Shown: positions 46,567-55,118, counted from the stretch's first letter. The stretch: DNA of 64,000 bases from Prevotella melaninogenica (GCF_018128065.1 NZ_CP072360.1:1306501-1370500), one strand, 5' to 3'. Notes: generated from the sequence alone by a model not told the origin. Numbers and translations: made by a program.

Positions 46567-47028
46567 ATGAAAAAGAAAATATTGAATACGATTTGGGTAA
46601 TGGGAGTGCTTGTCCTCGCCGGGTTTTGTCTATCTGCTTGTAATCACGAGTTGGATATTCAGCAGGCGTACCCCTTCACGGTAGAGACGATGCCGGTGCA
46701 GAAGCACATCGTCAAGGGACAGACGGCGGAGATACGCTGTACGCTCAAACGGCAGGGACGGTTTGAAGACGCACGCTATACCATTAGATACTTTCAACCT
46801 GATGGAAAGGGACTGCTGAAGATGGACGACGGCACGGTGTTCAAACCCAATGACCGTTACCCTCTTACAAAAGAGGTGTTCAGGCTATACTATACCTCTG
46901 CTTCCTCTGACCAGCAGACGATAGATGTGTATGTGGAGGACAATTTCGGACAGACGGAAAAACTCTCGTTTGAGTTTAACAGTCAAAAGGACGAGGAAAA
47001 GGAGAAAACGAATGGGGACAAGAAGTAA
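46567..47028 (+). CDS. traQ: Conjugation lipoprotein TraQ (DUF3872)
   Basis: A 153-residue lipoprotein with lipobox FCLSAC (Cys about 25) and a C-terminal immunoglobulin-like body (AEIRCTLKRQGRFEDARY). It is the DUF3872 TraQ protein at the end of the tra operon. It overlaps the lysozyme gene by 17 bases. Confidence 0.87.
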   Translation: MKKKILNTIWVMGVLVLAGFCLSACNHELDIQQAYPFTVETMPVQKHIVKGQTAEIRCTLKRQGRFEDARYTIRYFQPDGKGLLKMDDGTVFKPNDRYPLTKEVFRLYYTSASSDQQTIDVYVEDNFGQTEKLSFEFNSQKDEEKEKTNGDKK

Positions 47029-47527
47029 ACTTCTCGTTTTATCGTTCTGCCTTGTTTGCCTATCCTGCTTCCGCCTTTCCGCTCAGGAGGGCGGAAAGGC
47101 TCTCTTTTCACTACCGCCGTTCGAGCGTGCCGTTGTCTGCATCAAACACTTCGAGGGCTTACACGGACTCAAGGACGCTCCCTATGTCGGATACGGGCAT
47201 CAGCTCTTACTGGGCGAACACTTCACGGCAGCAATGACGGAACGGCAGGCGGACTCTATGCTCCGTGTAGACCTGATGAAGCGTCTGATGATATTCAAGG
47301 ACTACGGCAAGGATGCCCTGCTGCTTGCCGTTCTGTCCTACAACGTTGGAACGGGCAGGTTGCTGGGATATGGTAAACACCCCAAAAGCCAATTGCTGCG
47401 AAAGATAGAGTCGGGCGACAGGAATTTCTACCATGAATTTGTCTCTTTCTGCCGATACAAGGGCAAAGTCCTCAGGGGGCTTGTCAAACGACGAAAAGTA
47501 GAGTTTGTCCTGTTTTATATACCCTGA
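47012..47527 (+). CDS. Conjugation-associated lysozyme (GH24-like)
   Basis: A 171-residue secreted muramidase starting MGTRSKLLVLSF; a longer frame exists but the internal ATG gives a proper signal peptide. It shows the GH24 features IKHFEGLHGLKDAPYVGYGHQLL, with the catalytic Glu in HFEG, and AVLSYNVGTGRLL. It opens peptidoglycan for the conjugation channel. It closes the tra operon; a terminator follows 10 bases after the stop. Confidence 0.9.
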   Translation: MGTRSKLLVLSFCLVCLSCFRLSAQEGGKALFSLPPFERAVVCIKHFEGLHGLKDAPYVGYGHQLLLGEHFTAAMTERQADSMLRVDLMKRLMIFKDYGKDALLLAVLSYNVGTGRLLGYGKHPKSQLLRKIESGDRNFYHEFVSFCRYKGKVLRGLVKRRKVEFVLFYIP

Positions 47528-47536
47528 TTTTCAAAT

Positions 47537-47574
47537 ACGCCTCTTGCGATATTTTTATGCTTCGCAAGGGGCGT
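47537..47574 (+). terminator. Terminator of the tra operon
   Basis: ACGCCTCTTGCGA pairs with TCGCAAGGGGCGT (one G-T pair) around a twelve-base loop and is followed by TTT, 10 bases after the lysozyme stop. Confidence 0.8.
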
Positions 47575-47613
47575 TTTCCTGTTGTTTTCTTCGCCTTTCT
47601 CGCTATGAATGAG

Positions 47614-47621
47614 TAACTTTG
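47614..47621 (+). promoter_or_regulatory. -7 box of the defence cargo operon
   Basis: TAACTTTG, matching TAnnTTTG, lies 21 bases before the start codon at 47643 and after the tra terminator, so the HEPN/caspase genes have their own promoter. Confidence 0.6.
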
Positions 47622-47642
47622 CAAACTTAATAAGAAAAGATA

Positions 47643-48521
47643 ATGATTATATCGCAGAAGACTATTGAAAAGTTGAGAGAGTTAATAAATGAAGAAACAG
47701 AATATCGTTCTGGTTCTAAGCTTGTTGCTTTTTTCAATCAATATGGATTTAGAGATGTGTATGGAAATGGCTTTCCCTCAAGATGGATATACACAGAGGA
47801 GAAAATACGTGCATTGAATGGAAAGCCCGAATTAGATAGATGTATTAAGGATGTTTTTGCGCCAGTAAATTTTATCGGAAGATTCTCTGAATTAGATTCT
47901 TTTATAGCAGACTTCAATCAATACCTCTGTTTTGATGGGTGGAATGTTATACGTAAAGGTCGAGAAATAACTTTTTCAAAAGCAACAGGGGTAGATATTG
48001 ACAAGGAAAAGGAGAAAGAACGCATCGTAAATAATACGGAAGCAGAATTCCTAAATGCGGAATTTACAGATATTTCAATTGAAAGTCTCCCTATAGACAA
48101 TTATGTGCTACCCTATATAGCAGCACGTATCAGCGAAATCAAAACTTGTTTATCTGCAAAAGCTGCTTTATCTGTAATATTCCTTTCTGGAAGTACATTA
48201 GAGGGTGTTTTGTTGGGATTAGCTCAAAATAATCCAGCAATGTATAATCAAGCTAAATCTGCTCCAAGAGATAACAAAACGGGAAAGATTCGGCCGTTTC
48301 ATGAATGGACACTTAGTAATCTTATTGACGTATCTTGTGAGGTTGGTTTCCTAAGAGAGGATGTCAAGAAATTCAGTCACTCATTGCGAGATTTTAGAAA
48401 TTATATTCATCCATTTCAGCAGATGTCAGAGCATTTTTCCCCAGATGAAAATACCGCAAAAATTTGCTTTCAAGTACTGAAGGCCGCATTATTTCAAATA
48501 ACTCAAAACAAGAAAAGATGA
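47643..48521 (+). CDS. AbiJ-type N-terminal domain/HEPN nuclease-like protein
   Basis: A 292-residue protein. Residues about 15-100 resemble the AbiJ N-terminal domain (AFFNQYGFRDVYGNGFPSRW, YTEEKIRALNG, FNQYLCFDGW). The C-terminal third is HEPN-like with the RNase motif R-X4-6-H in RDFRNYIHP. HEPN RNases act in abortive infection and toxin systems. The 4-base overlap with the caspase gene suggests one functional unit: infection-sensing RNase plus protease (inference). AT content is much higher than in the tra genes, a sign of separate acquisition. Confidence 0.78.
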   Translation: MIISQKTIEKLRELINEETEYRSGSKLVAFFNQYGFRDVYGNGFPSRWIYTEEKIRALNGKPELDRCIKDVFAPVNFIGRFSELDSFIADFNQYLCFDGWNVIRKGREITFSKATGVDIDKEKEKERIVNNTEAEFLNAEFTDISIESLPIDNYVLPYIAARISEIKTCLSAKAALSVIFLSGSTLEGVLLGLAQNNPAMYNQAKSAPRDNKTGKIRPFHEWTLSNLIDVSCEVGFLREDVKKFSHSLRDFRNYIHPFQQMSEHFSPDENTAKICFQVLKAALFQITQNKKR

Positions 48522-49959
48522 AAACAATTGCTTTTGTTATCGGGAACAATGATTATTTTGAAGGTGCTCAGCTAAAGTGTGCTGTAAATGATGCCTCGGA
48601 GATAGCAAAGATCTTTCGTCGTCTTGGGTATGATGTTCGTGAGGAACTAAATATCAAGTCAGAAGATTGCTCACGTATACTAACAGATTTTGAAGATCAG
48701 ATAAAGGATTACGATGCTTCTATCTTTTACTTTGCAGGACATGGCTTTGAACTTGAAGGCGAAAACTATTTAATACCAATAGACTATCAAATACCCCCTG
48801 TAAATAAACATGACGCAAACAGATTCTGCCTTAGGTTAACAGAGGTCTTAGGAATTCTCAAAACACATTCAGGAAAAGTAAATATAGTAATAATAGATGC
48901 CTGTAGAAGAACTTTTGATAGAGGAGTTGCAAGTTCTTTTGCACAAGTACAGGCTCCCAAGGGAACTCTTATTGCCTTTTCCACCTCTCCAAACGAAGGA
49001 GCGAAAGATGGGAATGGGCAAGATGGTCATAGTGTGTATACAAGTGCCTTATTGCAATATATAGGAAGGGAAACATTATCTGTTGAGAGTCTTTTTAAGA
49101 AAGTCAGAAAAACGGTCTATAACCTAACTAATGGAACTCAAACGCCATGGGAACATACGTCTTTAATTGGGGATTTCTTTTTCAATACTGGGCAATTGGT
49201 TTATTCGGTAGAAATCCCTTATGATGAAGTTGTCGTTAAAGACTCACTGTTTGATGGAGGCGATGTTTTTGGCAATTTAATCTTGGAACTCCGTTCTTGT
49301 GATTGGAATAGACAAAACCCTGCAATGGAAAAGGTTCGCAGAATACCTGCTTCTGACCTCAACAAAATCAACAGTTTATTTTGGGACGCAATTTATACCA
49401 AGCTAATGGTTATGCGTGGGAAGTGCAAAGATTTTTTGAAAACCTTGGGAATAACCTATTAAAATACAATAAAGATGGAGAAAATCATGTACTCAATGGT
49501 ATTCTGTTCGAGATATACTTTGATAGTAAAGGAGATTTTCGGAATGAACTAAAAAGACATAATTTTGACAGAGTGTTTTTTCTTCGGAAAAATCCAATAT
49601 TTGCAAAATCTTTTGGCTTTATAGGGGATGTTCTCCAACCATATAAAGAACAACTCTTTTATATTCCTACTATTCATGATGAGCCAATTGATATTGACAT
49701 CAGTGCAGAAGAAAAAAACAACTCAACAATATTTGGAGATGAAACAATTCAAATTATACACAAAGTTAATGTAGAGAATAAAGATATAACGAAAGCTTTC
49801 TCTCGCAGATGTGATGATGGCATAAATGAGTTAGGAGTAAAATCTTGTTTGTCTAATTTGCTTACAGCTCCGCAAGATTTGATTCAAATACATAGCAATG
49901 TTTCGTTACAGAATATAGCTTTTGCAAAAGAACTGTTTAATGAAGATTTAACTTGGTAA
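48518..49959 (+). pseudogene. Caspase-like peptidase, broken by a frameshift
   Basis: 48518-49462 encodes a C14 caspase-fold protease: FVIGNNDYFEGAQLKCAVND, the catalytic His in FYFAGHGFE (about 79) and Cys in IIDACRRT (about 129). Near 49378 the frame shifts; the continuation LGRNLYQANGYAWEVQ lies in the minus-one frame to 49959 (192 residues, no ATG). One extra T in the TTTT run restores NSLFLGRNLYQ and a protein of about 480 residues. No canonical slippery site is present. Caspase plus HEPN partner fits a regulated cell-death defence, possibly inactive here. Confidence 0.75.
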
Positions 49960-49968
49960 TGGCTTTTT

Positions 49969-50096
49969 GTTACTTTTGAGCCGTCTCAACTCACTGTCAA
50001 AAGTAACGAGGTGTTTTCATCGGGGTTTCTTTGCTCCTTTCTTTGTCCGCCCGAAGCTCACGAAAGAAAGGAGCGGTCGGCAAATCTGCCGACCGC
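49969..50096. terminator. Three tandem hairpins
   Basis: Perfect arms GTTACTTTTGA/TCAAAAGTAAC (49969-50007), GCTCCTTTCTTT/AAAGAAAGGAGC (50033-50074) and GCGGTCGGCA/TGCCGACCGC (50073-50096) stand between the caspase gene and a leftward small gene. They are probably a bidirectional termination zone between convergent genes. Confidence 0.65.
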
Positions 50097-50097
50097 A

Positions 50098-50328
50098 TTA
50101 CTCCATCTGTTTGTCTTGAACGGTTATCCGTCCCATCCTTACATCGGGGTGCGTGGAGAAAGCCCAATTGATTTCCTCATCAGGAAGAGTGCTGTGAATG
50201 CTTCCATCCATCACCATTCCGCAATCCTGAATGACCTTTTGCCGTGCATCCTCTCTGCTCTCGGCAACCACTTCAAACACTCCTTCGAAGATGTACTGCG
50301 TCCGTATTCTGTAAACTCTCTTCTTCAT
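50098..50328 (-). CDS. Small conserved ICE protein
   Basis: A 76-residue protein starting MKKRVYRIRTQYIFEGVF; an in-frame ATG six codons earlier is less likely. It has a beta-alpha-beta pattern (VYRIRTQYIFEGVFEVVAE then REDARQKVI). Short proteins of this sort sit beside pcfJ in Bacteroidota elements. The function is not recognised. Confidence 0.6.
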   Translation of the reverse strand: MKKRVYRIRTQYIFEGVFEVVAESREDARQKVIQDCGMVMDGSIHSTLPDEEINWAFSTHPDVRMGRITVQDKQME

Positions 50329-50332
50329 GTTC

Positions 50333-50587
50333 TCAAAATTTAGCAATTAGTAATCTGTGTTCCTTTGGTTCTCCATTTGATAACCTGCGCTGGGTAAGCC
50401 AAAAATGGTGTGCGCCATAACCGTATGCAAAGAACTTGTCAAGTTCCGTTTCTTCGGCTATCCGCTTGACGGCTGCCCTCAGTTCCTCTTCATTGGCGGA
50501 TAGAGTAATGGCATTGATTACTCTTACAAGAATATTGGGTATCTCGTCCGCCCAATTACATACGATGCTTTCTATTTCTGCTTTCAT
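50333..50587 (-). CDS. Hypothetical ICE protein
   Basis: An 84-residue protein (start MKAEIESIVCNWADE) chosen because the longer frame overlaps pcfJ. It is helical, with GYGAHHFWLTQRRLSNGE at the C-terminal side. It lies between pcfJ and the small protein at 50328, five bases from the latter. No family or function recognised. Confidence 0.55.
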   Translation of the reverse strand: MKAEIESIVCNWADEIPNILVRVINAITLSANEEELRAAVKRIAEETELDKFFAYGYGAHHFWLTQRRLSNGEPKEHRLLIAKF

Positions 50588-50613
50588 ATCTGTGATGTTT
50601 TGGTGATTGTTGC

Positions 50614-51888
50614 TTATGCTGTCGCTCTCATTCTCTGCCTTATCAATTTGCGGTTGGCATTGACAAGGCTCACTATCTGCTCGTGATACTCCGTGTTCTT
50701 GTTGCACACGCCACGGCTTTGCACGACTTTGAGTGTGTCCAAACTAACTTCAATCGTTTCTATCCGTCTGCCCTCAATGGTCGCCGAAAGGATAAGCGAG
50801 TTCTCTTTGAGATAGTAGGCATTGTCGAACACACAATGGTGCATTGCCACACCCTCATCCAAATGTTCCTGCACGCTCTCCAAAACGTGGACTTGGATTG
50901 TGCCGTCCGTGAAACGGATACCGAAGAATTTTGATTTGAGTTCGTGAAAACGTTTCTCGTCCTCCATTGCCTTTTTGCGTCTCTTCTCCTTTTCTTCCCT
51001 TTCCCTTTGTCTGCGGAGTTCGTGTTGTCTGCGGTCGTGTTCCCTATGCAGGTCGGTGGGGCAAACATACTTCGGACTGTGTATGTCCTTGCCCAATCTG
51101 CGGAGCATATCCACATAATCGCACCATATTGAAATGTCCTCTATGTCATAGCCGTTGCGAGTGGCGACTTTATAGGATTGCCAACAAGCGTCAAATGCCC
51201 TCGAATTGTCAAGAAAGTATTTCAGATGCTCGGCTCTACCTGCTTTAATCAATGTTTCCGCACGGCTGTCGGACAATAGGGCTGGAATGAGAACAGTTGG
51301 TGCGATGTCGTGAAAATCATTCTTAAATCCATTCCTGCGGAATGCTTCCGTTGCCTTGAACTTCGGATATATCGGAGAGTATGATATATGGCGGTAGGCT
51401 TCGTTGTCGTTTCTCACTGCCATAGGCGAGCAATAGGAAAAGGTGTCGATGTATCTGCCCAATACTCTCTGAACGGCAACAATCGTCTTTCGTCCTTGTG
51501 CGCTCCACCAATACTGACCGATTTCAATAACGTAGGACGTTGGTTTGCATCCTTTCTCCATTTCTGCGGAGAGGAGGAACATTCTTAATACTTGGTACTC
51601 TCCACAAGTGGTAAGTATCGTAAAGTATTGCTTCTGTCTTATCTTACGTTCAAAAGTCGTTCGGACTTGCAACTTTGCTCTACAATGAGGGCAAGTGCAA
51701 TGTTCGGTTGTCTTCTCTATTGTCCAACTATGCCCACAATCCATACACGTGATACGACCTTTGGGAAGTCGGTAGGCGAAATGGTCTATACACTCACGGA
51801 ATGCCCATTTGCTCTGTGTCTTGGTTATCGGTCGTAGGTTCTTGCTCTCGGCAAGTACTGCTTTCTCGAACTTGTTTCTCGGTTTCAT
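50614..51888 (-). CDS. pcfJ: PcfJ-like protein
   Basis: A 424-residue protein with an N-terminal four-cysteine zinc ribbon (CMDCGHSW and CTCPHCRAK, about 40-63) and a C-terminal PcfJ domain (GVAMHHCVFDNAYYLKENSLILSA, in part, and EVSLDTLKVVQSRGVCNK). PcfJ homologues accompany PcfK in conjugative elements; their biochemical role is not established, though the region HHCV resembles nuclease-type motifs. The gene is leftward in a cluster with ardA and pcfK. Confidence 0.88.
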   Translation of the reverse strand: MKPRNKFEKAVLAESKNLRPITKTQSKWAFRECIDHFAYRLPKGRITCMDCGHSWTIEKTTEHCTCPHCRAKLQVRTTFERKIRQKQYFTILTTCGEYQVLRMFLLSAEMEKGCKPTSYVIEIGQYWWSAQGRKTIVAVQRVLGRYIDTFSYCSPMAVRNDNEAYRHISYSPIYPKFKATEAFRRNGFKNDFHDIAPTVLIPALLSDSRAETLIKAGRAEHLKYFLDNSRAFDACWQSYKVATRNGYDIEDISIWCDYVDMLRRLGKDIHSPKYVCPTDLHREHDRRQHELRRQREREEKEKRRKKAMEDEKRFHELKSKFFGIRFTDGTIQVHVLESVQEHLDEGVAMHHCVFDNAYYLKENSLILSATIEGRRIETIEVSLDTLKVVQSRGVCNKNTEYHEQIVSLVNANRKLIRQRMRATA

Positions 51889-51904
51889 AATCTGTCCTCC
51901 TTAA

Positions 51905-52435
51905 TCAGTTATTGCGAAATACATAACCGTCCTTGTACCAAAAGTCCATATCGAAAAGGTCATTGGCATATTTGGAGAAGTCGAAGTAATTCAGTGCAAA
52001 ATCGGATAACTCATTCTCCATTTTTGCAAGTTCCTCCGCAAAATCCTCCCTGCTTGCATAACTTCCTATGTAGTCCGATTGGAAAGACTTCACAAGGCTG
52101 TATGCGTCTTGTGTGAGTTGGGTGTTGTTGCCCTCCACCCATCTCCAAAAGGCTTCTTTCTCCCTGTTGTTCAGTCTATCCAATTCGTCCCGAAGTTCAA
52201 AGAAGTTTTCCTTCAAATGCCCCTCGTCAATCAGACCATCGGGGATTTCCTCCCACGCTTGGAACATAAATTCGGGTTCTTCCTCATCCTCGTATATCTC
52301 GGCACAACGCTCCATAAAGCCGTCTAAGTCGTAGAAGTCCGAAAGTTCCACCCATTCACCCTGCAATGAGCCGTTGTTGTACTTGGCATAAGTGCCTACA
52401 TAGATGCGTGCTTCGTTCAAATCCTTTGCTTCCAT
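51905..52435 (-). CDS. ardA: Antirestriction protein ArdA
   Basis: A 176-residue, strongly acidic DNA mimic (start MEAKDLNEARIYVGTYAKY; six earlier residues possible). ArdA hallmarks are ARIYVGTYAKYNNGSLQGEW near the start, in part, and the acidic stretch EIYEDEEEPEF. It protects incoming single-strand-transferred DNA from type I restriction. It lies between pcfJ and pcfK, typical of conjugative cargo. Confidence 0.9.
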   Translation of the reverse strand: MEAKDLNEARIYVGTYAKYNNGSLQGEWVELSDFYDLDGFMERCAEIYEDEEEPEFMFQAWEEIPDGLIDEGHLKENFFELRDELDRLNNREKEAFWRWVEGNNTQLTQDAYSLVKSFQSDYIGSYASREDFAEELAKMENELSDFALNYFDFSKYANDLFDMDFWYKDGYVFRNN

Positions 52436-52456
52436 TTTTCTTTTGTTGTTCAAGGG

Positions 52457-52873
52457 TTAAAACTCGAATAATGAGGGTTGTGCTATCTGCTGTTCCACCT
52501 GCTTCTCCGCTTTTGGTTTCTTGGCGGTCAGTTTGCGGTATTCCTCTGCTTGGTATCGCTCGATAGCCTTTTTCCGTGCTTCTGCTTTTTCCTCCTCTGT
52601 AAGTTCGATAGTATGGTTTACCACGACTTGGCAGTTGATGGACTTGCCCACCTCGATGTTATCCTCATCGTAGTAGTGAACGGCAAGGGAATATACCTCC
52701 TCATCGGACAGACCTGCACACCCCATTCTTTGGACTTCCGTCAAGATGTAGGTAATGCACTCGTCTATGTTTTTATTCTCCTTGCGGAAACTCTCTGCAA
52801 AGAGTTCATCGTATGATGCTCTCGTTTCCAAATAGTTTTGGATAACGTCCTTGAAATGTTCTGTTCCTTTCAT
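52457..52873 (-). CDS. pcfK: PcfK-like protein
   Basis: A 138-residue PcfK family protein: KDVIQNYLETRASYDELFAE near the start, a Cys-containing middle (GCAGLSDEEVYSLAVHYYDED, in part) and a Lys/Glu-rich tail ending QPSLFEF. PcfK is co-encoded with PcfJ in many conjugative elements; the function is unknown. It lies three bases before the ArdA frame on the same strand. Confidence 0.88.
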   Translation of the reverse strand: MKGTEHFKDVIQNYLETRASYDELFAESFRKENKNIDECITYILTEVQRMGCAGLSDEEVYSLAVHYYDEDNIEVGKSINCQVVVNHTIELTEEEKAEARKKAIERYQAEEYRKLTAKKPKAEKQVEQQIAQPSLFEF

Positions 52874-52885
52874 TGTCTTATATAG

Positions 52886-53104
52886 TTAGATGGTTTCTAA
52901 AATGATTTCTTGGATATGAATAGGTTCAACTTCTGAAAAGAGATAGAGTATAAATTCCTTTCTGTCCTTCCGATAGAGTTCCTTGTATAGTTCCCCAAAG
53001 GTGGATATGTTTCCGTTGAGGTAAACCGATACCATATACTCGAAGATGTTGTCCACTTCGTAGTATCTGCATTGCTGTGCGATTGTCTTGCTTCTTCTTT
53101 TCAT
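52886..53104 (-). CDS. Small hypothetical ICE protein
   Basis: A 72-residue protein (MKRRSKTIAQQCRYYEVDN) upstream of pcfK, 12 bases away, same strand. It is basic at the N-terminus and otherwise helical with no known motif. It is likely part of the same leftward operon. The function is unknown. Confidence 0.55.
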   Translation of the reverse strand: MKRRSKTIAQQCRYYEVDNIFEYMVSVYLNGNISTFGELYKELYRKDRKEFILYLFSEVEPIHIQEIILETI

Positions 53105-53116
53105 ATATCTGTCTGT

Positions 53117-53326
53117 TTAAGAAATGAGTATCCAAAGTATTGTCCCGATGATGAGGGCATAAGCCAAAATGTATGCGGCGATTGCCAAAGCAATGGTAAG
53201 GAGTAGCCGAATGAGGAGTTTTCCCACACATATCCATGCCAGCCAAAGCCAGACGCTTCCGCCACAAAGGAGAGAGCCTGCGAGTGCAAGTACCACCCAA
53301 ATTGATATTTTGTATCTCAGTTTCAT
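53117..53326 (-). CDS. Small membrane protein near the ICE right end
   Basis: A 69-residue protein with two or three hydrophobic segments (ISIWVVLALAGSLLCGG, WLAWICVGKLLIRLL and IALAIAAYILAYALIIGTI). It is the last gene at this end and shares the leftward orientation of pcfJ/ardA/pcfK. The function is unknown; it may be membrane-bound or antitoxin/holin-like, which I cannot decide. Confidence 0.5.
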   Translation of the reverse strand: MKLRYKISIWVVLALAGSLLCGGSVWLWLAWICVGKLLIRLLLTIALAIAAYILAYALIIGTILWILIS

Positions 53327-53964
53327 CTTGTCTGATTTTTTTGATTTTATGCGGATTTTAGAGGTGAGGGAGTTGAGTTTCCATTTTCTTTTTCCCTGCT
53401 TCTCGCATATCCGACATTTTTTTTATGCGTCTTTCCGTCGGGTCGGTCGTTTTCGTTTCAGTGGCGTAAAAAGGTAGGGCTTAGGACAAACAAGGTTTTA
53501 TGGCGAGAATACTACCTGCAATGAAATGGAAGTGTGGAGATTGTCGTCTAAACGGCTTGCCGCCCCGACCTTTTTTGTCCGTGGAAGCCCGGAACTACCT
53601 TTGCCGCTGACAACGAACAACCGATCCCGACATAATACACGGGCATAAGTGGAGGATGTGCAGACGGAGAAGCGGGGCGAAAACAAAAAACGCAGTTTTC
53701 GAGACTGCATCTTATCATAAAAACGGAATACACGGAAAACAAAAAGCCGCCCCAACGGACGGCTCTATGAAAATAATTTGGAGAAAATTCTTTTTTCTCA
53801 CGATATACCTTTATCTTTGCAATAGGTTATTCGAGTTATGCAAAGCGTTGTATATCACTGTTGAAGATAGGTCGCTAAATCATTACCTACTGCATTTCAT
53901 AACTCATAAGGCTGTTCATAGCCAATTACTTAGACCTAAATGATAGATTTTATGCAAAAACAAT
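53327..53964. other. ICE right-end and junction region, no gene
   Basis: Up to about 53760 the sequence has ICE-like composition without credible coding potential. AGCCG/CGGCT arms at 53744-53763 form a hairpin, and a GCAG/CTGC hairpin lies nearby. AT-rich flank follows. The string TATCTTTGC (53812-53820) matches both a -7 box and most of the CTnDOT core GTAnnTTTGC. From 53821 to 53964 no gene is clear before the primase-polymerase start. Confidence 0.5.
53803..53811 (+). repeat. Candidate right attachment-site repeat (attR)
   Basis: ATATACCTT repeats the sequence at 706-714. It stands directly before TATCTTTGC and 154 bases before the CRISPR primase-polymerase gene. The assignment is tentative because nine bases can match by chance. 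Confidence 0.35.
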
Positions 53965-54981
53965 ATGCTATTATTCGGAACCAACATACAATCTGCGGCG
54001 GACGAACTAAAGAAGGTACAGGAAGAATATCTCTATAACAGTCTTCGCAATCCTAAACCCTCTATTGCTGCTACAATACAGCAACTACGTATAGTCTACA
54101 GCATGGATGCCAAAGGCTATGCACAACTAAAACGTAAGCTACCTTATTTCGTCTGTGGACAATTTAATCCACCTTTCCGCAGAAAAGAGAACTTCGCCTA
54201 TACGGAGAGTTTTATTCTTGACTTTGACCACCTGGCATCCAAACAACTGTCACTAAAAGCCATACGTAACGATATCATCCAAGATGAACAGGTTATGATG
54301 TGTTTTACCTCACCAAGTGAAGATGGTCTAAAAGTTATGTTTCGTCTGAAAGAACGATGCTATGATGCTGGATTATATTCTATCTTCTATAAGGCTTTTG
54401 CAGCAACTTTTGCTATGCGTCATAATCTTACACAAGTAGCCGATAGCAGAACGTCTGATGTTGCACGGGCATGCTTCGTTAGCATAGACCCTGATGCCTA
54501 TTTCAACCCCAACCCAACACCCGTTGATATAAAAGCCTATATTGACGAAACAAATCCCGACTCTCTCTTCAAAATGAAACATGAACAAGATGAACATGAT
54601 AAAGTCACCAAGAAGAGCGAGGAAGAAAAGACACCCCTACCGAAAGATCCCGATAAGGATGTACTGGCACGTATTAGAATGCAACTCAATCCAAAAGCAC
54701 AAGCGCAGGTTGAACAACGACCAGCCTACGTACCAGAGCGACTCAATGATATTATCGGTGACTTAAAACTCTTTATAGAAGAAACTGGATTACAAGTGAC
54801 TGAAATTATTAATATTCAATATGCCAAGAAAATCCGAGCACGACTTGGACAAAATGAGTCTGAGATAAATCTCTTTTATGGGAAACGTGGATTCAGCGTC
54901 GTCATATCTCCCAGACTTGGAACAAATGAAGAACTGAATGAGTTGCTTGCCGACTTAGTAAAAAGTTTCTTGCAGAGATAA
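53965..54981 (+). CDS. CRISPR-associated primase-polymerase (VirE-N/BT4734-like)
   Basis: A 338-residue protein of the BT4734/VirE-N primase-polymerase class. The catalytic DxD is in FILDFDHL (Asp86, Asp88), followed by SPSEDGLKVMF (about 116-126) and the third acidic motif in CFVSIDPDAYFNP (Asp175). These fit an archaeo-eukaryotic primase fold. Family members beside cas1 and cas2 in type III loci are called CRISPR-associated primase-polymerases and are implicated in spacer acquisition. After residue 200 a charged linker leads to a C-terminal domain of unknown role. cas2 follows, cas1 is now 53 kb upstream. Confidence 0.82.
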   Translation: MLLFGTNIQSAADELKKVQEEYLYNSLRNPKPSIAATIQQLRIVYSMDAKGYAQLKRKLPYFVCGQFNPPFRRKENFAYTESFILDFDHLASKQLSLKAIRNDIIQDEQVMMCFTSPSEDGLKVMFRLKERCYDAGLYSIFYKAFAATFAMRHNLTQVADSRTSDVARACFVSIDPDAYFNPNPTPVDIKAYIDETNPDSLFKMKHEQDEHDKVTKKSEEEKTPLPKDPDKDVLARIRMQLNPKAQAQVEQRPAYVPERLNDIIGDLKLFIEETGLQVTEIINIQYAKKIRARLGQNESEINLFYGKRGFSVVISPRLGTNEELNELLADLVKSFLQR

Positions 54982-55118
54982 AAGGATAGGAAACAATCGT
55001 ACTATCTGGCAAACTTCTTACTTGGAACTTCGCCATTCATGAACAAATGTATCGGAGTTGAATATTAACAATGAACCGACTCGGACTATTCACAACTGAC
55101 GTTAGCGTCCAGCACACA

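Larger units (their letters stand above)
706..53811. mobile_element. CTnDOT-type integrative conjugative element, about 53 kb
   Basis: The block contains a tyrosine integrase, HTH excision/regulatory proteins, a topoisomerase III like Exc, RteC-like remains, a relaxase with accessory protein and coupling protein, a full traE-traQ set, a lysozyme, ParA, PcfJ/PcfK and ArdA. Gene content and order match the conjugative transposons of Bacteroidota (CTnDOT/CTnPg1 type, from family knowledge). It carries a transport cargo and a defence cargo. It interrupts a CRISPR locus: cas1 is left of it, the primase-polymerase, cas2 and array are right of it. Identity is strong; the exact ends rest on a 9-bp direct repeat. 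Confidence 0.8.

Noticed and set aside
49370..49390. Programmed frameshift in the caspase gene
   Set aside because: The TTATTTTGGG stretch is not a canonical minus-one slippery heptamer in frame, and four other ICE genes show similar homopolymer shifts.
53656..53943. A 95-residue plus-strand frame at the right junction
   Set aside because: It crosses the ICE/chromosome boundary, has no conserved features and no credible start.
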